This document shows positions 1-6,099 of a stretch of DNA of 20,569 nucleotides, one piece after another. The first letter of the stretch is position 1; the number at the start of each line of letters is the position of its first letter. Origin of the DNA: DATLAN01 sp035527455. Lineage in GTDB: Bacteria; Planctomycetota; Planctomycetia; Pirellulales; Thermoguttaceae. The stretch covers positions 1-20,569 of the forward strand of contig DATLAN010000560.1 in assembly GCA_035527455.1 (NCBI GenBank), read 5' to 3'. A program made the translations under genes and the position numbers. The notes beneath the pieces are model-generated. The model was not told the DNA's origin and did not search any database. It saw only the letters and a program-made list of their open reading frames with translations.

Positions 1-1780
1 AGAAACAGTCATACACTCTCTGGGTACGGGCGATATCAACAGTGACGGGATGGTGGATGTGGTGGCCGCCGAGATGGATCGGGATCAACGGGGCGTCCGT
101 GTTCTTGAGCATGGACAGACAGCCCGGCCGGAACTCGCCCATCCGGCCGTCGCGCGTGATCCGCCCTTCCGGAAAGATGCAAACCAGGTCGCCGTCCTTG
201 ATCGCTTCGCGGGCAGCCCGGATCGATTCGACCACGGATCGCTTGCCCGGCTTGATCGGGATCGTTCCCATGTCGGCGGCCAATCGGCGGAGCCACCATT
301 TCTGCATGTAGTCGGCGTAGGCGACCATGCGTATCGGGCGGGGCGAGTGCAAGATCAGCAGCACGCCGTCGATCCAGCTTGCGTGATTGGCCACCAAGAG
401 CGCCCCGCCCTGCTTCGGCAGGTTCTCCCGGCCTTCGACCCGCACGCGGTAGATCGTGTGACTCAACAGCCAGACGACGACTCGGGCGGTCGCGCCGGGC
501 AACAGCCACACGATGTAGACCAGCACCGGGACCGTAAACAGCCCCAGGCCGAGGAAGATCTCTCTGGCTTCCATTCCCAGCACGTCGCGCCCCAGCCAGA
601 ACAAACCGGCCGAGGCCAGCATGGCCGAGTTGGCCAGGACGTTGGTCGCCGCCAGGATCGATCCCCGCGACTCGCGCGGACTGTGATGTTGCAGGAACGC
701 CTGGATCGGAATGCTGTACAACCCGGCACTGACGCCGAGCATCAACAGCCACCCGCAGGTCCAGACGTAGGCGAACGACGGCACGCCGCTGTGGGAATCC
801 GGCACGGCGAACAAGAGCATCGAACTGGCGGCGATTCCGGCGGCTCCCAGCGAGACGATCCCCAGTTCGACCCGGCCGGCCGACAGGATACCGGCCAGCA
901 CGCTGCCCACCCCGACGCCGGCCGCGAGCATGGCCAGCATGACGCCGACGTCGAGCTGCTTGCCGAAGAGTTCCGTGATCACGAACAGGTCGACGTTCAT
1001 CTGGGCCAACGCGCCCAATCCCCAGAACACGGCACATCCCATGGCCGCCCGCAAGAGCGGACGCCTCGAACCCAGCGCGGCCAGGTCGCGGAAGATCTGC
1101 CGCGGTGCGTCGACGGGGAACTTTCGCGCCGGGTTGGCGCTCCGCAGCGGGGCGATCAACAGACTGGTCATCAGGCCGGCCGACGCCACGCCGATCAACG
1201 CGGCGGCCGAAATCCACCAGTTCTCCTGTCCCAGCGGCCGGGTCAACTCGTAAAGGAAGTTGCCCGCCACGGTGCCCACCACGATGGCCAGCACCGTGGT
1301 CATCCCGATCAGCCCGTTGGCGGCGGAGATCCGATCCGTGCGGACGATTTCGGGAATGCTGCCGAGCTTCGACGGGCCGAACAGCGCGCTTTGCGAACCC
1401 ATCAGGGCAACCACCACGAACATCAGATTCAGCTCCCCGATCAGGATCGCCCCGACGCCGAGGACCATGATGACCAGCTCGGCCACCTTGCAGCCGACGA
1501 TCACGGTCCGCTTGCTGAACCGGTCGGCCAGATATCCGGCATAGGCGGCCAGCAGCAGGTAGGGCAGCACGAAGCACGCCAACCCGACGGCCAACGCGGC
1601 CCCGGCCTTCTCCTCGCCCACGATCTCCTTGCCGATCGGGACCACCAGCCATCGGAACATATTGTCGTTGACCGCCCCGAGGAACTGCGTGATCAGCAGC
1701 CCGGTGAAGCTCCGCGAGGATAGCCCCCCTTGGCCATCGACCGGAGGGATATGGGACGTTTCAGCCGTTCCCGAAGACAA
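1..1780 (-). CDS. MFS transporter fused to 1-acylglycerol-phosphate acyltransferase (partial)
   Basis: Integral membrane fusion protein, about 593 codons visible and open through the left edge. The first ~430 residues are a hydrophobic major-facilitator domain with many membrane segments (N-terminal GLLITQFLGAVNDNMFRW is typical of LplT-like lysophospholipid flippases). From about residue 445 follows a PlsC-type acyltransferase with the H-x4-D motif (His466, Asp471 in NHASWIDG) and the second motif FPEGR (residues 536-540). Known relatives flip lysophospholipids and re-acylate them; some carry a third AMP-ligase domain, which could lie outside the window. The start is TTG at 1780, preceded by AAAGGAG at good spacing; no ATG lies in frame before conserved sequence. 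The last ~22 codons (IHLGG, then HHIHHPVTV) no longer match the expected acyltransferase sequence, so the true 3' end may be replaced here. Confidence 0.85.
   Translation of the reverse strand, partial: MSSGTAETSHIPPVDGQGGLSSRSFTGLLITQFLGAVNDNMFRWLVVPIGKEIVGEEKAGAALAVGLACFVLPYLLLAAYAGYLADRFSKRTVIVGCKVAELVIMVLGVGAILIGELNLMFVVVALMGSQSALFGPSKLGSIPEIVRTDRISAANGLIGMTTVLAIVVGTVAGNFLYELTRPLGQENWWISAAALIGVASAGLMTSLLIAPLRSANPARKFPVDAPRQIFRDLAALGSRRPLLRAAMGCAVFWGLGALAQMNVDLFVITELFGKQLDVGVMLAMLAAGVGVGSVLAGILSAGRVELGIVSLGAAGIAASSMLLFAVPDSHSGVPSFAYVWTCGWLLMLGVSAGLYSIPIQAFLQHHSPRESRGSILAATNVLANSAMLASAGLFWLGRDVLGMEAREIFLGLGLFTVPVLVYIVWLLPGATARVVVWLLSHTIYRVRVEGRENLPKQGGALLVANHASWIDGVLLILHSPRPIRMVAYADYMQKWWLRRLAADMGTIPIKPGKRSVVESIRAAREAIKDGDLVCIFPEGRITRDGRMGEFRPGCLSMLKNTDAPLIPIHLGGHHIHHPVTVDIARTQRVYDCF
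2..67 (+). other. possible FG-GAP/VCBS-type coding fragment at the left edge
   Basis: Read on the plus strand from base 2, the first ~22 codons give a peptide containing GDINSDGMVDVVAAEM. This has the D-x-N-x-D-G-x-x-D calcium-loop pattern of FG-GAP/VCBS repeats, which are abundant in planctomycete secreted proteins. The resemblance ends at about base 70, and beyond it the same frame is only the antisense of the acyltransferase gene. It is either a real fragment joined to the neighbouring gene or a chance resemblance; the stretch is too short to decide. Confidence 0.3.
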
Positions 1781-1969
1781 GGCACACTCCTTTGCCGTAT
1801 TGCGGAATCTGCGCCAACTGCCGAATTTCGTAGCACAAAAGCATTCACTACGCAAGACAATCAGCCGGATCGGCCAGTACATAGGGCGGGACACTTCGGC
1901 CGATATAACGGAGAGAATGGCGGGCGGCAATCGTTATTGCAGCAGGGCGATCGGCTTGGTAGGCTTTCC

Positions 1970-2025
1970 AAAATGGGGACAGTCACCTATTTTCGATCTT
2001 CAAAAAGGGTGACTGTCCCCATTTT
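1970..2025. repeat. REP-like hairpin, perfect 18-bp inverted repeat
   Basis: Arms 1970-1987 (AAAATGGGGACAGTCACC) and 2008-2025 are perfect reverse complements around a 20-base spacer. Similar GGGGACAGTCACC palindromes occur as dispersed repeats in many bacteria, often with REP-associated (RAYT, IS200-like) transposases, but no transposase gene is present here. It lies five bases beyond the premature stop of the adjacent VapC gene. The remainder of the gap from 1781 shows nothing else clear. Confidence 0.8.
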
Positions 2026-2030
2026 ACATT

Positions 2031-2183
2031 TTAGTCCGCCAATACGATCGGGTGAAGAATGAAGTCGGCTTGTTCTTGCCCGGCAGAATCGAATGCCTTG
2101 CGAACCACGGAAGAAAGGCGGGGTGAATCGAATTCGTACCAGAACAGCGCGTGCGTGTCCGGCAAATAGACTTCGCGGGTCAC
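2031..2183 (-). pseudogene. truncated VapC-family PIN-domain toxin
   Basis: Only the N-terminal ~50 residues of a PIN-domain ribonuclease remain, against roughly 130 in complete VapC toxins. The visible start is the classic PIN beta-1 motif (VYLPDTHALFWY) with the first catalytic aspartate, and the fragment runs to FILHPIVLAD, where PIN proteins normally continue with Glu-rich catalytic sequence. A TAA stop follows at once and the REP-like hairpin begins five bases later; no second half was found beyond it. The start is taken as GTG 2183, which overlaps the antitoxin stop (GTGA) and follows GGAGGA; an ATG at 2213 is in frame but lies deep inside the antitoxin gene. The later acidic residues of the active site are missing, so it should be inactive. 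Confidence 0.7.
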
Positions 2184-2428
2184 GGGCCGAGTTCCTCCAA
2201 CTTGGCCTGCCACTGGGCATTCAGCTCTCGGATCGCCGCATCCGGGTCGATGGCCTCCGCGGACATGTTTACGAACAGGCCACTCCGGGCGCTTCCGGCT
2301 GCCGTCGAGACCGCTTTCGGCTGGACCTGAAGCGTCACTTCCGCCGGACCGGCAGGCAAGCCGGTAGACACCTCCAAACGCAGCAGGCCCTGGCCGTCGA
2401 TCTCGGAATCAACTTTCAGAGTTTTCAT
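2180..2428 (-). CDS. antitoxin of a VapBC-like pair
   Basis: An 82-residue protein upstream of and overlapping the PIN gene by four bases, the usual order and coupling of VapB-VapC modules. Its N-terminus (MKTLKVDSEIDGQGLLRLEV) resembles small planctomycete and cyanobacterial antitoxins that precede PIN toxins; the C-terminal half (DAAIRELNAQWQAKLEEL) would be the toxin-binding helix. Start ATG 2428 is preceded by GGAGAG. The family is not named with certainty. With its toxin truncated, this is now an orphan antitoxin that may still repress its own promoter or cross-neutralise other PIN toxins, which is inference. Confidence 0.7.
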   Translation of the reverse strand: MKTLKVDSEIDGQGLLRLEVSTGLPAGPAEVTLQVQPKAVSTAAGSARSGLFVNMSAEAIDPDAAIRELNAQWQAKLEELGP

Positions 2429-2481
2429 CGAAATCTCTCCGCGATGATCGCTGCAAGGGCGTTCCCAATCACCCTCGGTTT

Positions 2482-2510
2482 ATTCTACCGGAGTCGGCGC
2501 GACAATGTAA
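2482..2510 (-). promoter_or_regulatory. sigma-70-type promoter of the VapBC-like unit
   Basis: On the minus strand, TTACAT (2510-2505) and TAGAAT (2487-2482) are separated by exactly 17 bases, about 55 bases upstream of the antitoxin start. It abuts the stop codon of the upstream gene at 2512, so the antitoxin probably has its own promoter. Confidence 0.5.
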
Positions 2511-2511
2511 C

Positions 2512-3636
2512 CTACGGAAACGCCAAATACCGCAGCACCGGGTGGCGGAACTCGCGGGCGGCGACGGCTTTGGCTAGCGACTGGTTGGCCTGTTGGAGAA
2601 TGCGGGCGTTGCGGTCGCGAAGCTCGTCGTTCAAGAGGTCTTCGATCTGGCGGCGCAGCACGTTGAGCACGTCGTTGGCCAGATCCAGCGAACGCAACTC
2701 GACGCGCATCCGCAGCACCTCCGGCGATTCAAGCGAGACCCCGTCGTCCGACTTCTTCGCCCGGATCTCGCCGACCAGGCTCAACGCGACCCGCGTGCGG
2801 AAGCCGGTCGAGGCGCTCACCAGATCGGGGATCTTGTAGCGGACCAGCCCCCGGACGGGCAACTCGGCCTCGACGACGAACATCAGCACGCCCGTGCCGG
2901 GCTGCGGATAGCTCTTCAGGTAAGGCATCTCGAGGATCTTGATCGTCGGCGCGCCGTCCAGTTGCGCGTAGATCTGATACTCGTCCTCCATGCTCAACAC
3001 GCGATGCCGCTTCTTGCGCCCCGGATCGCGAATCGTGGGCGCGGGCAGCTCGATGTATTTCTCCCGCTTCTTCGTCTTGATCTTCTCGTACTGCTCGTCC
3101 TTCAACTCCTCGATCACCAGCGAGCGAACCACCGCCGCCAACGTCATCCGGATGGCGGCGGGAATCTGCGAGACGCGGTAGATCTCCACCGTCTCTCCGG
3201 CGGCGGGCGCGTCCGGATCATCCGGCTCGGCCGTCTGCGTAGCGGCGGGGTCGAAGACGATGAAGTCCCGATAGTTGCGGGCTTTCATGGCCAGGCGATT
3301 CTCGCCGGCGGAGATCGGCAGAAAGGTCTCGCGATCGCCCGGCTCGACCCGCGGACTGTCGGCCCGCAGCGTGCGTGCGTCGCGGCCTTCGGCGACCAGG
3401 AACCGGCCGTCGCCGGCCTTCAGGGCCAGGTGTCCGTTTTCACAAGGCACCAGCTCGAACGTCTCGCCATCGGTCGGGAAGTCGCTGTCGACGCGAACCG
3501 TCCCATCCTCGGCCGCCCGGAGGAATCGACCGCCCGGCGTCCGCAGCACGACCTTCTCGCCCGCCTGGACCGAGGTCGGCATGAGCGTTAACACCAGCGT
3601 GAGAAAAATGGATCTGGCTGCAAGTCTTCCGTTCAT
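2512..3636 (-). CDS. secreted protein with fascin-like N-terminal domain, function unknown
   Basis: A 374-residue protein with a Sec signal peptide (hydrophobic run SIFLTLVLTLMPTSVQAG at ~9-26). Residues ~27-145 hold repeats such as GGRFLRAAEDGTVRVDSD and GDGRFLVAEGRDARTLRADS, the pattern of fascin/actin-crosslinking-like beta-trefoils, which in bacteria are probably carbohydrate- or surface-binding. The larger C-terminal part (~150-374) is unrecognised, with an amphipathic charged helix near the end (NDVLNVLRRQIEDLLNDELR). Start ATG 3636 follows GAGGAG; an in-frame ATG nine codons earlier (3663) has no better site and would put basic residues before the signal peptide. It is probably exported to the periplasm or surface. 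It shares no operon with its neighbours. Confidence 0.75.
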   Translation of the reverse strand: MNGRLAARSIFLTLVLTLMPTSVQAGEKVVLRTPGGRFLRAAEDGTVRVDSDFPTDGETFELVPCENGHLALKAGDGRFLVAEGRDARTLRADSPRVEPGDRETFLPISAGENRLAMKARNYRDFIVFDPAATQTAEPDDPDAPAAGETVEIYRVSQIPAAIRMTLAAVVRSLVIEELKDEQYEKIKTKKREKYIELPAPTIRDPGRKKRHRVLSMEDEYQIYAQLDGAPTIKILEMPYLKSYPQPGTGVLMFVVEAELPVRGLVRYKIPDLVSASTGFRTRVALSLVGEIRAKKSDDGVSLESPEVLRMRVELRSLDLANDVLNVLRRQIEDLLNDELRDRNARILQQANQSLAKAVAAREFRHPVLRYLAFP

Positions 3637-3715
3637 AAGGACGACTCCTCTTCCTCTTCGCACAACGCTGCCCTGACAGCTTGCTTCACAACTACCTCAT
3701 TGCCGTCGAACCTGC

Positions 3716-3815
3716 GGGTGGCTGGGGTCGAGGTGCGAGGGACGAGCACCGAGCCCCCAGACTTGGCTTTCTGGGGGCTCCGCACTCGTTCCTCGTGCTT
3801 CGACCCCAGCCACCC
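3716..3815. repeat. 100-bp imperfect hairpin element
   Basis: The sequence from GGGTGGCTGGGGTCGA (3716) to TCGACCCCAGCCACCC (ending 3815) folds back on itself almost completely: outer arms of 16 bases are perfect, the middle is imperfect, and the inner AGCCCCCAGA/TCTGGGGGCT stem closes an 8-base loop at 3762-3769. It encodes nothing and looks like a dispersed MITE/REP-type repeat. It sits in the 427-base gap 3637-4063, whose remaining content is the AbiE regulatory region. Confidence 0.8.
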
Positions 3816-3961
3816 AACCGACCACATCAAGCCGGACGCGATTCCTGTCCGCAATGAAACGGCGATGAGGCTACCATTTCAATCCTCAAGCGATCAAGAC
3901 CAACCCAACTACCCTATCGGAGCGAGGCGGGATGCGTCGGTTTTCATTCGCAACACCATTT

Positions 3962-3975
3962 TCAACACGCGTTGA
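3962..3975. promoter_or_regulatory. operator-like inverted repeat 1 upstream of the AbiE promoter
   Basis: TCAAC-ACGC-GTTGA, arms of five bases with a four-base centre. It has the same core (TCAAC-N4-GTTGA) as the site at 4034-4051 and lies just upstream of the -35 box. Paired inverted repeats are the known binding sites of AbiEi-type antitoxins at their own promoters. Confidence 0.55.
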
Positions 3976-4002
3976 TTTTGCCCATTCCGGCGAAAAACGG
4001 TG

Positions 4003-4030
4003 TTGACAAGTGGCGATTTCACTCTATACT
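4003..4030 (+). promoter_or_regulatory. promoter of the AbiE operon
   Basis: TTGACA (4003-4008) and TATACT (4025-4030) separated by 16 bases, close to sigma-70 consensus. The predicted transcription start at about 4037 falls within the second operator-like repeat, so a bound repressor would block initiation. Confidence 0.75.
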
Positions 4031-4033
4031 TGT

Positions 4034-4051
4034 TTTCAACATACGTTGAAA
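4034..4051. promoter_or_regulatory. operator-like inverted repeat 2 at the AbiE transcription start
   Basis: TTTCAAC-ATAC-GTTGAAA, perfect 7-base arms around a 4-base centre, immediately downstream of the -10 box. It shares the TCAAC-N4-GTTGA core with the upstream site; the two centres are 74 bases apart, about seven helical turns, and would flank the promoter. Confidence 0.6.
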
Positions 4052-4063
4052 GGTGCCATTCTA

Positions 4064-5119
4064 TTGAAAATAGATGATATCGAACAGGCAGCCAGACAAA
4101 GCGTCCTTCGGAGCTTGGAAGGTATTCCTTTCATTCTGGAAGCCACGATCACGGCAGGCAATTCGGGCGGTGAGAGCCTGAAGGAGGGCATCGACTGTGT
4201 CGTGGAAGTGCGCCAGCAAACCGGCTCGGACCTGCTAATTATGCAGGTCAAACGCAACGGGGAACCGCGCACCGCCCGCGACGCGGTCGGCCACTTGCTC
4301 CGTTGTCGTCGGTTTTTCCCGAATGCCTATCCCGTCTTCGTGGCGCCGTACATTTCACCGCGTTCCGCCGAGATATGTCGGGCCGACGAAGTGGGTTACA
4401 TCGATTTTGCGGGCAATTGCCATTTGGCGCTGCGGACCGTCTACATCCATCGAGAAGGGTGCCCCAACCCACACAAATCGGATCGCAAGCTCAAGTCGCT
4501 TTACAGCCCGAAGGCGTCGAGAGTGCTGCGGGTCTTGCTCGGCGATCCGAGCAGGACGTGGAAGTTGCAGGACCTGGCCGGGGAAGCCGGCGTCAGTTTG
4601 GGCCTGGCTCACAATGTCAAGAGCATCTTGCGGGAGAAGGAATGGATCGAGATCGCGTCGGATGGGATACATATCGCCGACGCAAGAACCGTTTTGCTCG
4701 AATGGGCGGCGAAGTACGTGCCTCAATGTCGAGTGTTCGGTTTTTACTCGTTTGCGCAAGTTGCGGAAATAGAGCAAAAGTTGGCAACCGTTTGCGAGCG
4801 GGAGAACATTCGCTACGCGTTCACGGGGTTTTCGGGCGCGGCAAGATTGGCGCCCGCGGTTCGATACAGAACGGCCACGGCCTACGTCGAAGGAGATATG
4901 GCTCGGGTGAGCAAGGCGCTGGATCTGAAGCCCGTCGACAGCGGTGCAAACGTCTCGCTCTTGCAGCCGACGGATGACGGAGTGCTGTACGGATGCACTC
5001 GCGTACACGGCGTGCAGGTTGCATCGCCCGTTCAAGTCTACTTGGACCTGCAGTGGCTGTCCGGGCGCGCCGAGGAAGCGGCCGAGTTCGTCTTGATGAA
5101 CGTGCTGGGGCGACAATGA
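4064..5119 (+). CDS. type IV TA antitoxin / transcriptional regulator, AbiEi family
   Basis: A 351-residue protein in three parts. Residues ~10-130 resemble a restriction-endonuclease-like fold (EGIDCVVEVR at ~41-50, then LIMQVKRNGEPRTARDA at ~57-73), continuing with VFVAPYISPRSAEICRADEVGYIDFAGNC as in the longer AbiEi proteins. Residues ~150-200 form a winged helix (WKLQDLAGEAGVSLGLAHNVKS). The rest is the AbiEi C-terminal region thought to counter the toxin. AbiEi antitoxins repress their own operon and neutralise the AbiEii nucleotidyltransferase without direct binding. The TTG start at 4064 is chosen because GTG 4010 and TTG 4046 lie inside the promoter or operator; AAAGG sits at 4049-4053. 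The stop overlaps the next start (ATGA). The endonuclease-like domain may be structural only: the expected Glu of a D-x(n)-ExK site reads Gln. Confidence 0.8.
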   Translation: MKIDDIEQAARQSVLRSLEGIPFILEATITAGNSGGESLKEGIDCVVEVRQQTGSDLLIMQVKRNGEPRTARDAVGHLLRCRRFFPNAYPVFVAPYISPRSAEICRADEVGYIDFAGNCHLALRTVYIHREGCPNPHKSDRKLKSLYSPKASRVLRVLLGDPSRTWKLQDLAGEAGVSLGLAHNVKSILREKEWIEIASDGIHIADARTVLLEWAAKYVPQCRVFGFYSFAQVAEIEQKLATVCERENIRYAFTGFSGAARLAPAVRYRTATAYVEGDMARVSKALDLKPVDSGANVSLLQPTDDGVLYGCTRVHGVQVASPVQVYLDLQWLSGRAEEAAEFVLMNVLGRQ

Positions 5120-5964
5120 TAACGCGAAAGGACTACAACCGGGAGTTGGTCGACGCGGCTCTGGCCGTTCTCCTGGAAATCGTCAATGTTCTCGGGGAAT
5201 ATCGCAACGGGATCGCCCTGGTCGGGGGATGGGTCCCCGAATTCCTCCTGCCTGACTCGAAAGAGAAACATGTCGGCAGTATCGACGTCGATCTGGCTCT
5301 CGACCATCACGTACTTCGGGAGCCGGGATACCAGACGATCTGCGACCGACTGGTCGCGGCGGGATACGTTCAGCACGGGGAGCAGCCGTTCATCTTCTAC
5401 CGAACGTTTCCTGTGGGCGGAAGAAACATGACCGTCGAGGTGGATTTTCTCGCCAAGGAATACGAGGGCTCGAGCAAGAGGCACCGAACGCAGAAGATTC
5501 AAGACATCCGAGCCAGGAAAGCCCGTGGTTGCGACCTGGTGTTCGAAATGAACCAGGAGGTGCGGATTTCCGGAACGCGTCCTGACGGACGAAAAGACGT
5601 CGCCATGATCCGTATCCCGACGATCGCGCCGTTCCTGGTCATGAAGGGGATGGCTTTGGCCGACAGGAACAAAGAGAAGGATTCGTGGGACATCTACTTC
5701 TGCGTGAAGAACTACCCCGGCACCCGGGAGGAACTGGTCGAGGAGTGCAGGCGTCACCTGGCACACAAACTGGTTCAAGAAGGGTTGACCCATATCGCGA
5801 TGAAGTTCGCCTCGCCCGGTCACGTCGGCCCTCGCGCCGTCGCCGATTTCGAAGGTGTCACGGATCCCCAGGAACGCGAACGTCTCCAACGGGATGCTTA
5901 TGAACGGGTACGCTATCTTCTGGAGAACCTCGGTCTGGTGGATTCGGACACGGGCCGCCCGTAG
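5116..5964 (+). CDS. type IV TA nucleotidyltransferase toxin, AbiEii family
   Basis: A 282-residue nucleotidyltransferase-fold protein. The nucleotide-binding motif is VGGWVPEFLL (residues 36-45) followed by SIDVDLAL with the paired metal-binding aspartates Asp57 and Asp59; a third carboxylate is Asp110 in VEVDFL. A later block, LVMKGMALADRNKEKDSWDI (from about residue 174), gives the conserved Lys and KDxxD signature of AbiEii/DUF1814 toxins. Such toxins modify tRNA acceptor ends or other targets with nucleotides and cause growth arrest, giving abortive infection. ATG 5116 overlaps the antitoxin stop by four bases, so translation is coupled. A longer in-frame reading from 4993 lies within the antitoxin gene and is rejected. 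Target and nucleotide are not visible from sequence. Confidence 0.8.
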   Translation: MITRKDYNRELVDAALAVLLEIVNVLGEYRNGIALVGGWVPEFLLPDSKEKHVGSIDVDLALDHHVLREPGYQTICDRLVAAGYVQHGEQPFIFYRTFPVGGRNMTVEVDFLAKEYEGSSKRHRTQKIQDIRARKARGCDLVFEMNQEVRISGTRPDGRKDVAMIRIPTIAPFLVMKGMALADRNKEKDSWDIYFCVKNYPGTREELVEECRRHLAHKLVQEGLTHIAMKFASPGHVGPRAVADFEGVTDPQERERLQRDAYERVRYLLENLGLVDSDTGRP

Positions 5965-6099
5965 ACAGCAGCGGACATCACGCTGCCGTTGAGGCGAATC
6001 TTGCGACGCATCCGGCAATGGTCGAGCTTGCCTCCACTGAGTCCCCAATGCAATAATGGACCGCGGTTTCACGTTCCCGTCTCGCTAGAGGAGAAATCC

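Noticed and set aside
36..1652. Long minus-strand frame rich in Arg and Gly
   Set aside because: It is a shifted reading of the MFS-acyltransferase gene; the frame from 1780 gives membrane segments and catalytic motifs, this one gives none.
1781..1969. Second half of the VapC gene beyond the hairpin
   Set aside because: None of the minus-strand frames shows PIN motifs; the remainder seems to be lost rather than displaced.
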